A program made the position numbers and the translations under genes. A DNA stretch of 64,000 nt from Slackia sp. (GTDB lineage: Bacteria; Actinomycetota; Coriobacteriia; Anaerosomatales; Anaerosomataceae), in contig DYEA01000016.1 of NCBI GenBank assembly GCA_020725885.1, positions 1 to 64,000 on the forward strand, read 5' to 3'. The notes under the pieces were generated by a model that saw only the letters and a list, made by a program, of their open reading frames with translations, ran no database searches and was not told where the DNA came from. Shown piece by piece: positions 48,582-60,500 of the stretch (position 1 is its first letter; the number at the start of each line of letters is the position of its first letter).

Positions 48582-49754
48582 ATGGAGATCGAGATCGGGC
48601 GCGGCAAGACCGCACGGCGGGCGTACGGGTTCGACGACATCGCGATCGTGCCGAGCCGGCGCACGCGCGACCCGCGGGACGTCGATATCCACTGGGAGTT
48701 CTCGTTCCGCGGCAACACGTATAGCTTCGCGCTTCCAGTGCTCGCCTCTGCGATGGACGGCGTCGTGGATCCGGCGTTCGCCGTCACGATGGGCAAGCTC
48801 GGCGGCCTGGCTGTGCTGAACCTCGAGGGCATCCAGACGCGGTACGAGGACCCGGCGCCGCAGCTCGACGCGATCGCGTCGTTCTCGAAGGAAGAGGCGA
48901 CGGCGCGGATGCAGGAGATCTACCGCGAGCCGGTCAAGCCTGAGCTCATCACCGAGCGCGTCAAGCAGATCAAGGACGGTGGGGTGCTCGCTGCCGCCTC
49001 GCTCACGCCGCAGAACGTCGAGCGCTACATCGAGTACGCGTTGGCTGGCGGACTCGACATCCTGGTCATCCAGGGCACGGTCGTGAGCGCCGAGCACGTC
49101 TCGTCGTACGACAAGCCGCTCGACCTGAACGCCTTCGTGCGCGACCTCGACATCCCGTGCATCATCGGCGGCTGCTGCTCGTACCAGGGCGCGCTGCACC
49201 TGATGCGCACGGGCGCGGTGGGCGTGCTCGTCGGCGTCGGCCCGGGCCACGCCTGCACCTCGCGGCGCGTGCTCGGCATCGGCGTGCCGCAGGCGACGGC
49301 GATCGCGGACGCGGCGGCGGCGCGGCTGCGCCACATCGACGAGACCGGCCAGTACTGCCACGTCATCGCGGACGGCGGCATGCGCACCGGCGGCGACGTC
49401 GCCAAGGCGATCGCGTGCGGCGCGGACGCGGTGATGATCGGCTCGCCGCTCGCGGCTGCCGAAGAGGCGCCTGGCCGCGGCTACCACTGGGGCATGGCGA
49501 CCTTCCACCCGGACCTGCCGCGCGGCACCCGCGTGTACGCCGGCCGCAAGGGCACGCTCGAGCAGATCCTCGTCGGTCCGGCGCACGAGAACGACGGCAT
49601 GCTCAACCTGTTCGGCGCGCTTCGCACCTCGATGGCGACCTGCGGCTACGAGAACCTGAAGTCGTTCCAGAAGGCGGAGGTCATGATCGCGCCCGCGCTG
49701 CAGACCGAGGGCAAGGTGCTGCAGCAGGCGCAGGGCGTCGGCATGGGCAAGTAG
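48582..49754 (+). CDS. guaB3: GuaB3-type IMP dehydrogenase-related protein
   Basis: A 390-residue TIM-barrel enzyme of the IMPDH/GMP reductase family without CBS domains. The start MEIEIGRGKTARRAYGFDDIAIVPSRRTR closely follows mycobacterial GuaB3. Other marks are LDILVIQGTVVSAEHVS, LHLMRTGAVGVLVGVGPGHACTSRRVLGI (catalytic Cys loop), ADGGMRTGGDVAKAIACGADAVM and LKSFQKAEV. Some GuaB3 proteins have been reported to act as GMP reductases, so dehydrogenase activity should not be assumed. The ATG at 48582 has GAGGAGG 12 bases before; an ATG at 48534 would add 16 residues and remains possible. guaA follows 12 bases later. Confidence 0.88.
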   Translation: MEIEIGRGKTARRAYGFDDIAIVPSRRTRDPRDVDIHWEFSFRGNTYSFALPVLASAMDGVVDPAFAVTMGKLGGLAVLNLEGIQTRYEDPAPQLDAIASFSKEEATARMQEIYREPVKPELITERVKQIKDGGVLAAASLTPQNVERYIEYALAGGLDILVIQGTVVSAEHVSSYDKPLDLNAFVRDLDIPCIIGGCCSYQGALHLMRTGAVGVLVGVGPGHACTSRRVLGIGVPQATAIADAAAARLRHIDETGQYCHVIADGGMRTGGDVAKAIACGADAVMIGSPLAAAEEAPGRGYHWGMATFHPDLPRGTRVYAGRKGTLEQILVGPAHENDGMLNLFGALRTSMATCGYENLKSFQKAEVMIAPALQTEGKVLQQAQGVGMGK

Positions 49755-49766
49755 GCGGGCCCGCGG

Positions 49767-51314
49767 ATGACGGAGCACCTCTCGCAGCCGACGGTCTTGG
49801 TCCTGGACTTCGGCGCTCAGTACGCGCAGCTGATCGCGCGGCGCGTGCGCGAGGCGCGCGTGTTCAGCGAGATCGTGCCGTTCGACATCAGCGCCGAGGA
49901 GGTGGCGCGCCGCAAGCCGGCGGCGCTCATCCTCTCGGGCGGCCCTGCGAGCGTCTACGCCGAAGGCGCGCCGCACATGGACCCGCGCGTGCTCGAGCTG
50001 GGCATCCCGGTGCTCGGCTTCTGCTACGGCATCCAGGAGATGGCCACGCAGCTCGGCGGGACGGTTCCGCGCACCGACGTGGGCGAGTACGGGTTCGCCG
50101 AGCTGCGCGTGACAGCGCTGGACAGCGCGCTGTTCGAGGGCGTGCCGGAGTTCTCGCAGTGCTGGATGAGCCACCGCGACAGCGTGGGCGAGGTGCCGCC
50201 CGGGTTCCGTGTGACGGCCTCGACGCCGACGACGCGCGTGGCCGCGATGGAAGACCCGGCACGCCGGCTGTACGCGACGCAGTTCCATCCCGAGGTGGCG
50301 CACACCGAGTTCGGGCAACGCATCATCCGCAACTTCCTGTACGAGGTCGCGGGCATCCCGCCGACCTGGACGATGGTGAACATCATCGACGAGTCGGTGG
50401 CCCGCATTCGCGAGCAGGTCGGCTCCGACCGCGTGATCTGCGGGCTTTCAGGCGGGGTGGACTCCAGTGTGGTGGCGGCCCTGCTGCACCGCGCGATCGG
50501 CGACCAGCTGACCTGCGTCTTCGTCGACCACGGGCTGCTTCGGCTGGACGAGGCCGAGCAGGTGGTGCGCACCTTCCGCGACACCTTCCACGTCAACCTG
50601 GTGCACGTGGACGCATCCGAGCGCTTCTTGTCGCTCCTCGCTGGCGTGACCGATCCCGAGCAGAAGCGGCGCATCATCGGCGAGGAGTTCTGGAAGGTCT
50701 TCTTCGAGGAGGCCCAGAAGCTCGAAGGCGTGAAGTGGCTCGCGCAGGGCACGCTCTACCCCGACGTCATCGAGAGCGGGAGCAAGACCGCCGCCAAGAT
50801 CAAGAGCCACCACAACCTCATCCCGTTCCCCGAAGGCGTGCACTTCGACTTGATCGAGCCGCTCAAGTGGCTCTTCAAGGACGAGGTGCGGGCCGTGGGC
50901 ACCGAGTTGGGGCTGCCCGACGAGATCGTGCATCGGCAGCCGTTCCCGGGGCCGGGGCTTGCGGTGCGTATCATCGGCGAGGTGACGCGCGAGAAGCTGG
51001 AGATTCTCAGGCGCGCGGACGCCATCGTGCGCGAGGAGATCGGCGCATGGGACACCGAGCGCAGCGTGTGGCAGTACTTCGCAGTGCTGCCCGACATCCG
51101 TTCGGTGGGCGTCATGGGCGACGAGCGCACCTACGGGCACCCGATCATCGTGCGCGCGGTGGCCTCGGCCGACGCGATGACCGCCGACTGGGCGCGGCTG
51201 CCGCACGACCTGCTCGCCCGCATCTCGAACCGCATCGTGAACGAGGTGGAGGGCATCAACCGCGTCGCCTACGACATCACGAGCAAGCCCCCCGGCACGA
51301 TCGAGTGGGAGTGA
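49767..51314 (+). CDS. guaA: GMP synthase (glutamine-hydrolysing)
   Basis: Converts XMP to GMP. The 515-residue chain has a class I glutaminase domain with the nucleophile in GFCYGIQ (C86) and the H/E pair in [11 protein letters not shown]. It continues with the ATP-pyrophosphatase P-loop [12 protein letters not shown] and the C-terminal dimerisation domain ending [19 protein letters not shown]. The ATG follows guaB3 by 12 bases. The accessory restriction-like cluster starts 30 bases after its stop, with no terminator visible. Confidence 0.97.
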   Translation: MTEHLSQPTVLVLDFGAQYAQLIARRVREARVFSEIVPFDISAEEVARRKPAALILSGGPASVYAEGAPHMDPRVLELGIPVLGFCYGIQEMATQLGGTVPRTDVGEYGFAELRVTALDSALFEGVPEFSQCWMSHRDSVGEVPPGFRVTASTPTTRVAAMEDPARRLYATQFHPEVAHTEFGQRIIRNFLYEVAGIPPTWTMVNIIDESVARIREQVGSDRVICGLSGGVDSSVVAALLHRAIGDQLTCVFVDHGLLRLDEAEQVVRTFRDTFHVNLVHVDASERFLSLLAGVTDPEQKRRIIGEEFWKVFFEEAQKLEGVKWLAQGTLYPDVIESGSKTAAKIKSHHNLIPFPEGVHFDLIEPLKWLFKDEVRAVGTELGLPDEIVHRQPFPGPGLAVRIIGEVTREKLEILRRADAIVREEIGAWDTERSVWQYFAVLPDIRSVGVMGDERTYGHPIIVRAVASADAMTADWARLPHDLLARISNRIVNEVEGINRVAYDITSKPPGTIEWE

Positions 51315-51344
51315 GGGGGCGAGGGTCCTGAGCGAACCTGAGAC

Positions 51345-54257
51345 ATGTTCGAGATGAAGCGCATCACAACCTACCATGCCAAGTACTACGCATACGACCT
51401 CACGCGTCGTTCCACGGACGGTCTCAATCGCCTCTCTACTGCACTATTCGATGCCTCTGTGGATTTGAACCCGCATCAAATCGAAGCTGCTCTCTTCGCT
51501 CTGGAGTCACCGCTCGCAAGCGGAGCAGTCCTGGCGGATGAAGTCGGCTTGGGCAAGACGATCGAGGCGGGCATAGTCCTCTGCCAGTACTGGGCTGAGC
51601 GTCGCAGGAAGCTGCTCGTGATCTGTCCGGCGTCGCTTCGCAAGCAGTGGGCGCTTGAGCTTGAGGAGAAGTTCAACTTGCCGGCCGTCATCCTCGATGC
51701 GAAGGCTACCCGACAGGCCTGGGCACAAGGGCGAGACCCATTACGCACTAGAGCAGTCGTGATCATGTCCATGTCGTACGCCGCAAGACTTGCTGACCAA
51801 ATCGGACTGATCGACTGGGACTTGGTCGTGATCGACGAGGCGCACAAGCTGCGGAATGCTTACAGGGCTAGCAATGTGACGGGGCAAGCGATCAGGCGCG
51901 CCACGGATGGCCGCCGCACGCTCTTGCTTACTGCTACCCCGTTGCAGAACTCGCTCTTGGAGCTGTACGGGCTTTCCACCTTGATTGATGAGCGCATCTT
52001 CGGCAGCTTAGAGGCATTCCGGTCGCTGTATATCGGTGCGGGGGGCGACCTTGAGGCGCTGCGGCGTCGGCTCGCCCACTTCTGCAAACGCACGCTCCGC
52101 AACCAAGTGGCGGAGTATATCCGTTACACCGAGCGCCGTCCGCTGACGGTACCGTTCCGTCCCAACGATGACGAGCAAGCGCTCTACGAGGCTGTGACGG
52201 CATTCCTCGCCCGGCGCGATACGTATGCGCTTCCGGAGCGGCGACGGCACTTGACAGCGCTCATAATCCGCAAGCTCCTCGCGTCCTCGCCATTGGCGAT
52301 TGCCGGCACGCTGGACACACTCCGGCAGCGTCTTGAGGCTATACGGGACGAGAAAACGGTGGTTACTGGAGCACAGCTTGCAGAGATGCTGATCGAGGGC
52401 GAGGACATCGAGGAGGATTTACTCGACGAGCTCGTTTTCGAAGACGATGACACTGATTCTCAGGGTGTCCAAGTCGAGTCCGCAATCGATTACACGCGGC
52501 TCGACCAGGAGATCCAAGAGCTGAAGCGGCTAGCTGAGTGGGCTCGCAGAATCGGCGAGGACACGAAGGCGCACGCCTTGATCAAAGCGCTTGATCTAGG
52601 CTTTCAGCAGATGGAGCAGCTCGGTGCTGTCCGAAAGGCGCTGATATTCACCGAGTCACGCCGCACCCAGGACTACCTGAAGGCCTTCCTGGAGAACCAC
52701 GGTTATGCAGGTCGGGTCGTGACTTTCAACGGCAGCAACTCTGGGCCCGAGGCGACCCGAATCTACGAATCTTGGCTTGCGCGCAATAGCGACACAGGCC
52801 GTTGCACGGGTTCGCGCAGCGTTGACGTGCGCACAGCACTGATCGAGCATTTCAGAGACCACGCCGACGTGATGATTGCCACTGAGGCAGGAGCGGAAGG
52901 CGTCAACCTCCAGTTCTGTTCGCTGGTGATCAACTACGACCTCCCCTGGAACCCCCAGCGCATCGAGCAACGCATCGGCCGGTGTCACCGATACGGTCAG
53001 AAGCACGACGTCGTGGTAGTCAACTTCGTTAATGAGCGCAACGAGGTTGATCGCCGGGTGCTGGAACTTCTTTCCGACAAGTTCCGACTATTCAGTGGTG
53101 TGTTTGGTGCATCCGATGATGTGCTTGGCGTCATCGAGTCCGGCGTCGACTTCGAGCAGCGGATCATGGAGATTTATGAGACATGTCGCACCGCCGAAGA
53201 AATCGATGCGGCCTTCGCGGCATTGCAGCAGGAGCTAGACGAGAAGATTCAGGCCAGAATCGATGAGACCAGAAAGCTCCTGCTCGAGCACTTCGATGAG
53301 GACGTACACGAGCGCCTACGCCTGAGACTTGCTGATGCGCGGGCGCACCTTGACCGGATAGGACGAAGGTTTTGGGAGCTTTCCCGCTTCGTTCTAGAGC
53401 CTTCATACGCGACATTCTTTGACAGCTTGCTGGCGTTCGATCTCCATACGCGACCCTACGCTGATGCCAGGCTGGGTCGGTACCGTCTCATATCGAAGAA
53501 CGAGCCGGCTGATGGCGTCGAAGGCGTTTCGACTCGCGACGCATTTCTCTATCGGTTGTCGCATCCGCTTGGCGAGTGGGTCATCGAGCAAGCGAAGCAA
53601 CTCCACACCCCGTCAGCTTGTCTAGAGTTCGACATCACCAACCACCCCACCAAGGTCAGTGTCATCGAAGCATTGAAGGGCAAACACGGGTTCTTGTCGC
53701 TGCAGCGGCTCGTGATCGAGTCCTACGAGCGCGAGGAACACTTGCTGTTCACGATGCTCACTGATGACGGGCTGACGCTCGATCAGGAGACTGCTGAGAA
53801 GCTCTTCGGCATCGAAGCGCGCGTTGTCCCGGGCCATGTGGTCATTCCCGAGCACATTGCGTCTCGTCTCGCGGCAGAAGCTAGACGGCACGCTGAGGCG
53901 ACCATCAGCCGCTCACTCGAAGCGAACAGCCGCCACTTCAATGAAGCGCGCGAGCGCCTGGAGCAGTGGGCTGACGACATGCTGCTCGCAGCGGAGAAGG
54001 CTCTCAAGGACACCAAGGAGAAGATCAAGGCGCTCAGGCGCGAGGCGCGCCACGCAGAGACACTCGCCGAGCAGCACGAGATCCAGCAGCGAATCGCCCA
54101 GCTCGAACGGCAGCAGCGAAAGCAACGGCGCGAGATCTTCGAGGTTGAAGATCAGATCATGCAGAAGCGAGACGCGCTCATTGCCGAGCTTGAATCTCGT
54201 CTGACGCAGAAGACTGTGTCAGAGGAGCTGTTCACGATAGAGTGGGCCGTGGTCTAG
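51345..54257 (+). CDS. SNF2/RapA-like helicase of a three-gene restriction-type cluster
   Basis: A 970-residue superfamily 2 protein. The N-terminal RecA lobe has motif [14 protein letters not shown] (K71), the DEAH box IDEAHKLRN (164-167) and [10 protein letters not shown]. The C-terminal lobe has [14 protein letters not shown] and motif [13 protein letters not shown] (~542-552). Residues ~850-950 form a long coiled coil. The set resembles RapA and the SNF2 proteins of DISARM-like defence loci; translocation rather than strand separation is expected. An ATG three codons on (51354) is an alternative start. Lower GC and looser codon choice than the flanking genes suggest acquisition. Confidence 0.9.
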   Translation: MFEMKRITTYHAKYYAYDLTRRSTDGLNRLSTALFDASVDLNPHQIEAALFALESPLASGAVLADEVGLGKTIEAGIVLCQYWAERRRKLLVICPASLRKQWALELEEKFNLPAVILDAKATRQAWAQGRDPLRTRAVVIMSMSYAARLADQIGLIDWDLVVIDEAHKLRNAYRASNVTGQAIRRATDGRRTLLLTATPLQNSLLELYGLSTLIDERIFGSLEAFRSLYIGAGGDLEALRRRLAHFCKRTLRNQVAEYIRYTERRPLTVPFRPNDDEQALYEAVTAFLARRDTYALPERRRHLTALIIRKLLASSPLAIAGTLDTLRQRLEAIRDEKTVVTGAQLAEMLIEGEDIEEDLLDELVFEDDDTDSQGVQVESAIDYTRLDQEIQELKRLAEWARRIGEDTKAHALIKALDLGFQQMEQLGAVRKALIFTESRRTQDYLKAFLENHGYAGRVVTFNGSNSGPEATRIYESWLARNSDTGRCTGSRSVDVRTALIEHFRDHADVMIATEAGAEGVNLQFCSLVINYDLPWNPQRIEQRIGRCHRYGQKHDVVVVNFVNERNEVDRRVLELLSDKFRLFSGVFGASDDVLGVIESGVDFEQRIMEIYETCRTAEEIDAAFAALQQELDEKIQARIDETRKLLLEHFDEDVHERLRLRLADARAHLDRIGRRFWELSRFVLEPSYATFFDSLLAFDLHTRPYADARLGRYRLISKNEPADGVEGVSTRDAFLYRLSHPLGEWVIEQAKQLHTPSACLEFDITNHPTKVSVIEALKGKHGFLSLQRLVIESYEREEHLLFTMLTDDGLTLDQETAEKLFGIEARVVPGHVVIPEHIASRLAAEARRHAEATISRSLEANSRHFNEARERLEQWADDMLLAAEKALKDTKEKIKALRREARHAETLAEQHEIQQRIAQLERQQRKQRREIFEVEDQIMQKRDALIAELESRLTQKTVSEELFTIEWAVV

Positions 54258-54298
54258 CTGTGTCCTTGCAGCCCAGCCTGGGAGTGCGGAGGGGATCG

Positions 54299-57200
54299 AT
54301 GTCGAACACGCGTTTCGATCGTCTAGTCGCTAAACTGCGGGAGCTCTTCCAGCTCGACCAACCTGAGCTCGACTTCGGGGTCTACCGGATCCTCCACGCG
54401 CGCAGCGAGGAGATCACCGCTTTCCTCGAGAACGACCTGCTCCCGCAAGTGAAGAACGCGCTCGCTGCTTACCAGTCCGCCGACAGGGCCACGTTGCAGG
54501 CCGAGCTCGACGAGGCGATTGCGCAAGCGAGATCGCTCGGTGCAGACCCTGATTCACTCCCGAAAGTCCGAGAGCTTCGCGAGCGCCTGGAGAACGAGGC
54601 GGTCGACCTTGCCGCGCTCGAGGCAGACGTCTACGACCACCTCTACCGCTTCTTCTCGCGCTACTACCACGAAGGCGACTTCATCTCGCTTCGTCGCTAC
54701 AAGGAGGGCGTGTACGCGATCCCCTACGAGGGTGAAGAGGTCAAGCTCTACTGGGCCAACCACGATCAGTACTACATCAAGACGGCCGAGTACCTGCGCG
54801 ACTATGCATTCCGGCTGCGCCCCGATGACGCCGAAGACCCGATGCGCGTGCATTTCCGTCTGGTCGACGCCGCTGAAGGCGAGCACGGGAACATCAAGGA
54901 GGTCGAGAGCAAGAAGCGTGTGTTCGTACTCGCCGGAGACGACTTCATCGCCGAGGAGCCGGGCGAGAACGGCGCCCATGAGCTGGTCCTTCGGTTCGAG
55001 TATCGGCCGGCGACCGTCGCGGACTGGCCGGAAGCCGTACGAGAGGGCAAGGACAAGCCGCCGACACAGAAGGATCTGCTCGATGCGGCGGTCGAGCGGG
55101 TTCTGGCTGTCAACGATCCATCGCTCGTCCGCTGGATCAGTGCGCTGGCTGAGAAGCACATCAAGGCTGACGGTTCAGTCGCGGACTACTCACGTCTGCG
55201 TGCGCACCTGGACCGGTACACCGCGCGCAACACCTTCGACTACTTCATCCACAAGGACCTGGGAGGCTTCCTGCGCCGCGAGCTCGACTTCTACATCAAG
55301 AGCGAGGTCATGTGTCTCGACGACATAGAGGACGAGAGCGCTCCGCGCGTCGAGCAGTACCTTTCCAAGGTCAAGGTTATCCGCCGGATCGCGCTCAAGA
55401 TCATCGACTTCCTCGCCCAGCTCGAGGACTTCCAGAAGAAGCTCTGGCTCAAGAAGAAGTTCGTGAGCGAGACGAGCTGGTGTGTATCGATAGCCACGAT
55501 CCTTGGCATCGAGGACGAAGCGGTGCGGAACGATTTGCTTGCCGAGATAGCGGCAAACGATGCCCAGCGCGTCGAGTGGGTGCAGCTTCATGGTATCGAC
55601 GGCTTACAGGCGGATCTCGAGCACCCCGCGTACTCTGAGCCGCTCACCCCTGAATTCGTGGCTGCGTATCCGACTCTGATGATCGACACGCGACACTTCG
55701 AGGCAGCGTTCGTCGAGCGGCTCATTGCTTCACTGGGCGACCTCGATGAGCTCACTGATGGCCTGCTCGTCAACGCAGAGAATCTGCAGGCGATGCGTCT
55801 GGTTGCCGCCAGGTTTGCCGGAACCTTCGACTGTGCGTATATCGATCCCCCCTACAACACTGGAAACGATGCTTTCGTCTACAAGGATGGCTATAGCCAC
55901 TCATCTTGGATCGCGTTCATGGAGAACCGGATTGCAGCCTTTCCGCGGCTTGCTCGAAACGACGCGGCTCTCTTTGTATCTATCGACGACAATGAGGTTG
56001 GAAGCTTGATCAGTCTCGTCAGGAATCACTGCCCCTCGGCTGAATTAGTCACTCTCATTGCAGCTCAGCTGAATCCGCGCGGTAGAACCCTGGACAAATA
56101 CCTTGCGAAGACACACGAGTATGTTGCAGTGTTCGCCGTGTTTGGTGCGCCTGGAGCTATCCATGAGATCGCCAAGAGTGAGAAGGCCCTTGCCGAGTAC
56201 CGCGAGACGGACGAGAAGGGAGCCTTTCGACTTCTTGAGCTAAGAAACAGGAACCCCGTCTTTAGCCGCTCGAATCGACCAAACTTGTTCTATCCATTCT
56301 TTGCTGATCCGAACAGCGGCACTGTACGGCTGGAGGCGGACACAACCCATACCATTCAAGTTCTTCCGCGCAACTCGCGTGGCGTAGACGGATGCTGGAC
56401 TTGGAGTCGGGAAAAAGCGCAGAAGAACATCACTGAGCTGGTTGCGCGATCGACAAGAGAAGGAGTTTGGCGGGTCTACCGTAAGGACCGACTACTTGAC
56501 AAGAATGGCTTAGCAGCCACAACCAAGGTCAAGTCTATCTGGGTGGAAAAGGAGATCAACAACGAGAATGGCAAGGAGATGGTTAGACACCTTCTTGGTG
56601 AGAGCGCCTTCGACTTCCCAAAGTCTGTGTCGTTGGTGGAAAGGTGTGCAGAGATAGGGATGACCCGGGATGGGTGGTTCATCGACTTCTTCGCTGGCTC
56701 TGGCACATCAGGACACTCGATTGTCAGTCTTAACCGTCGTGACGGAGGAACGCGCCGCTTCTTGCTTGTCGAGATGGGTCGTTATTTCGATACGGTTCTC
56801 GTCCCCCGTTTGAAGAAAGTCACCTTCACCCCGGAGTGGAAAGATGGACGTCCGAAGCGTCTGGTAACCAAGGAGGAGGCTGAGCGCTCACCGCGCGTCT
56901 TCAAGATCATACGGCTCGAATCCTACGAGGACACGCTCAACAACCTCGAGCTGAGGCGCACGGACGCCCAGCAGTCCCTGCTCGACACGCGTGAGGCGAG
57001 TGGCGCCGACGGCCTCAGAGAGCAGTACGTACTCCGCTACATGCTCGATGTTGAGAGCCGAGGGAGCGCGTCGCTTCTGAATGTGGAACGGTTCATCGAT
57101 CCGCGATGCTACACCCTCAAAGTGAAGCGACCGGGCTCGGATGAGAGCCGTGAAGTCGCAGTCGACCTCATCGAGACCTTCAATTGGCTGCTTGGCCTGC

Positions 57201-57595
57201 GAGTCCGACACATCGCAGCGTCCCAGTCCTTCTCGGCCGCCTTCAGGCGCGACAACGAGGGTCGTTTGAGGCTTGACGGCCGTCTTGTCTCTGATGCGGA
57301 CGGCGCCTGGTGGTTCAGAACGGTCGAAGGTGAGACGCCGGACGGGCGCAGGGCTCTCGTCATTTGGCGCAACAGACCCGGCGGCGATGACGCTGAAGGC
57401 ATCGAGCAGGACAACCTCGTGCTGGACGAGTGGTTCGCACGCCAGGGCTACTCGGCCAAAGACAGCGAGTTCGATCTCATCTATGTCAACGGCGGCAATA
57501 ACCTCGAGAATCTCAAGGGCATCGACGACCGCTGGAAGGTGCGCCTGATCGAGGAGGAGTTCTTCCGTCTCATGTTCGATGTGGAGGACGTGTGA
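54299..57595 (+). CDS. mod: Large beta-class adenine-specific DNA methyltransferase (Mod-like)
   Basis: A 1098-residue protein. Motif [11 protein letters not shown] starts at D516 and motif I FAGSGTSG at 798-805. The order IV before I is that of beta-class N6-adenine or N4-cytosine methyltransferases such as type III Mod. Two features are unusual: an N-terminal extension of about 500 residues (charged, helical, start [18 protein letters not shown]) and a tail of about 290 residues after motif I. Classical Mod is ~650 residues. The 280 residues between the motifs, where target recognition should lie, are coded by clearly lower-GC DNA. The ATG follows GGAGGGG by five bases. It overlaps the Res gene by one base. 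Confidence 0.9.
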   Translation: MSNTRFDRLVAKLRELFQLDQPELDFGVYRILHARSEEITAFLENDLLPQVKNALAAYQSADRATLQAELDEAIAQARSLGADPDSLPKVRELRERLENEAVDLAALEADVYDHLYRFFSRYYHEGDFISLRRYKEGVYAIPYEGEEVKLYWANHDQYYIKTAEYLRDYAFRLRPDDAEDPMRVHFRLVDAAEGEHGNIKEVESKKRVFVLAGDDFIAEEPGENGAHELVLRFEYRPATVADWPEAVREGKDKPPTQKDLLDAAVERVLAVNDPSLVRWISALAEKHIKADGSVADYSRLRAHLDRYTARNTFDYFIHKDLGGFLRRELDFYIKSEVMCLDDIEDESAPRVEQYLSKVKVIRRIALKIIDFLAQLEDFQKKLWLKKKFVSETSWCVSIATILGIEDEAVRNDLLAEIAANDAQRVEWVQLHGIDGLQADLEHPAYSEPLTPEFVAAYPTLMIDTRHFEAAFVERLIASLGDLDELTDGLLVNAENLQAMRLVAARFAGTFDCAYIDPPYNTGNDAFVYKDGYSHSSWIAFMENRIAAFPRLARNDAALFVSIDDNEVGSLISLVRNHCPSAELVTLIAAQLNPRGRTLDKYLAKTHEYVAVFAVFGAPGAIHEIAKSEKALAEYRETDEKGAFRLLELRNRNPVFSRSNRPNLFYPFFADPNSGTVRLEADTTHTIQVLPRNSRGVDGCWTWSREKAQKNITELVARSTREGVWRVYRKDRLLDKNGLAATTKVKSIWVEKEINNENGKEMVRHLLGESAFDFPKSVSLVERCAEIGMTRDGWFIDFFAGSGTSGHSIVSLNRRDGGTRRFLLVEMGRYFDTVLVPRLKKVTFTPEWKDGRPKRLVTKEEAERSPRVFKIIRLESYEDTLNNLELRRTDAQQSLLDTREASGADGLREQYVLRYMLDVESRGSASLLNVERFIDPRCYTLKVKRPGSDESREVAVDLIETFNWLLGLRVRHIAASQSFSAAFRRDNEGRLRLDGRLVSDADGAWWFRTVEGETPDGRRALVIWRNRPGGDDAEGIEQDNLVLDEWFARQGYSAKDSEFDLIYVNGGNNLENLKGIDDRWKVRLIEEEFFRLMFDVEDV

Positions 57596-60500
57596 TGCCT
57601 CGCGCCTCGCATCAGCCGCAGCTGCCGTTCGAACGCAAGCTCATCGTCAACCAGTGGGCGCTTTCGCTCCTCGGCGTCGAGCACTTCGAGGAACTTGCGG
57701 AGTTCCTCCGTGATGAGCGGCTCGAAGGTCTGGACAGCGATAACATCCATCGCTTCTATCACGAACTCGTGTTGCGCATCCCAGAAAGCAAGCGGCCAGA
57801 GCTTCCGGATCTCGTACTGCTCGAGTATGACCAGAACATCGTGCGCCACACGCAACGCATCAGCGAGCGCCGCGTCGCTCGCGGTGACGAGCCGATCACG
57901 TGGAAGTACTTCCAGTACCTGGCGCTGCTATTCACCGAGATCTACCTCGATCGCTACTTCCGCGACCCCGTCATGCTGCTTACAGAGTTGGATGAACGCG
58001 TGGCGGTGCACAACGCCAGCGTGTCTCAAGTGGCGGATCGTCTCGAGCGGTTCGACCTCGATCGAGAGCCTGCTCCTCAGCTGAACAAGCTGGCGTTCTG
58101 GATGGCTACGGGGAGCGGGAAGACGCTTCTGATGCACGTGAACATCCTGCAGTACAAGCACTGGCTTCAGCGCCACGGGCGCGCGGCGGACCTCAACCGG
58201 ATCATCCTGCTCACGCCCAACGAAGGGCTCTCGACCCAGCACCTGGGAGAGCTCGAGGCGTCTGGGATCGAGGCCGCGCTGTTCTCGAAGGACGGACGCA
58301 GCCTGTTCTCAGGCAAATCCGTCGAGATCATCGACATCCATAAGCTGAAAGACGACATGGGCGAGAAGACCGTCGCAGTAGAGGCTTTCGAGGGCAACAA
58401 CCTCGTGCTCATCGACGAGGGACACCGTGGCGCCTCGGGCGGCGAAGAGGGCGCGTGGATGCGCTTCCGCAACGCCTTGTGCGAGCAGGGCTTCTCGTTC
58501 GAGTACTCGGCTACGTTCTCCCAGGCCGTGCGCAAATCGCCGAAGCTCTCGGACAGCTACGCGAAGAGTATCCTCTTCGATTACTCGTATCGCTACTTCT
58601 ACGGCGACGGGTTTGGCAAAGACTACCAGATTGCCAACCTTGAGGACAGCTCCGATCAGGAGTGGATGGACTCATACTTGACTGCCTGCCTGCTGTCCTT
58701 CTACCAGCAGCTCAGGCTGTACCGGAGACACGCCAAGGACTTTCAACGGTTCAACATCGAGCAACCTCTCTGGGTGTTCGTCGGCGGCAGCGTGAACGCG
58801 GTGCGCAGCGAGAACCGCCGGCAGGCCTCGGACGTCATCGAGATCCTCGAGTTCCTGCTACGCTACCTTGGGAACCGGCGTATGGCAGTGGACCGCATAC
58901 GTCGCGTACTTTGCGACGGACTTCTCACAAGCAGCGGACGGAATCTGTTCGCGGGCCGCTTCAAGTATCTCGATGCCGAAGGTGTGTCTCCAGAGCAGGC
59001 GTACGATGAGACGCTGGAGCTGGTCTTCAACGCCCCCGGTGGGGGCATGCTACACCTAGAGAACCTGAAGGGCACACCAGGGGAGATCGCCCTGAGAGTC
59101 GGCGACAATGACCCTTTCGGTGTCATCAACGTGGGTGATGCGGCGAAGCTGATCGATCTCTGTGAGAAGCGTGGCCTCGATGCTGTCAATCGCGAGTTCG
59201 CCGCTTCGCTCTTTGAGTCCATAAACAAGCCCGGATCGACAATCACGCTGCTCATCGGCTCGAAGAAGTTCAGCGAGGGCTGGAACAGTTGGCGCGTGAG
59301 CACGATGGGGCTGATGAACATCGGGCGAAGCGAAGGAGCTCAGATCATCCAGCTCTTCGGACGAGGAGTGCGCCTCAAGGGTTTTGGCAAGAGCCTCAAG
59401 AGGAGCTCGCGCACACCGCTGCCTGCGGACGTTCGTCCTCCAGCACATATCGAGATCCTAGAGACGCTGGGCATCTTCGGCGTGCGGGCCGACTACATGG
59501 CTCAGTTCCGCGACTTCCTCGAGAGCGAAGGCCTTTCTGCAGAGCCGGAAATCGAGATCGTGGTACCCATCGTGCGCACCATGCCGAAGCGCGATTTGCC
59601 CACAATCCGTTTGAAAGAGCGTATCGGCGGCGTTCAGACGAGTTTCGGTGACGCGTTCCGGCGCTTGGGGCCCGTACCGACGCTCGCTCCGCCTGATCCG
59701 TCGAAGCGACCGTCGACGGCGTGGCTTCAGGACAATAAGGTTGTGGTGAACTGGTACCCGAAGATCCAGGCCATGAGCTCGGTCAGGACGGTCGATGAGG
59801 GAGAATGGCGACCGGATGTAGAGTCCTTCACTCCACAGCACATCGCGTTCCTCGACATCGACTCTTTGTACTTCGAGCTTGAGCGCTTCAAGGCCGAACG
59901 CGGCTGGCACAACCTGAACGTGTCGCGGGATGCGATTCGCAAGCTTCTGGAGGATACGACGTGGTACCAGCTTGAGATTCCGAGTGCTCACATGCAGCCT
60001 GATTCGATGGAGAAGGTGCGTCTGTGGCAGGAACTTGCTGGGGTGCTGCTGAAGCGCTACATGGAGCGCTATTACGCTTTCTGCAAGCGCGAGTGGGAGA
60101 TGTCGCATCTGGAATATCGCCCGCTAGCGGGCGACGATAGCAATTTTCCGCGAGCGAGCCAAGACCCGCCGCTCGAGGGCTATCGGGTCGTGGTCGATCC
60201 AAGGCAACAGGAAACGATCGCCCGCATCAGAGAGTTGGTGGAGTGCATTCGGCGTGGGGACTACAGTCCATGGTCTTACGGGGGGCTTGGGGTTATCTGG
60301 AGCGAGAGCCATCTGTACCGGCCGTTGCTCTATTCGGACGGACCCAATACGCCAGAGGTCTCGCCAGCACCTCTCAACAAGGGTGAGCGAAAGTTCGTAA
60401 CGGACTTGTCGGCGTTCATCGAGGAGGAACGTCGCAAGGGCTCCTCTGGCCTGTTGGCGGGTGTAGAGCTCCACTTGCTTCGCAACCTAAGCCGCGGATC

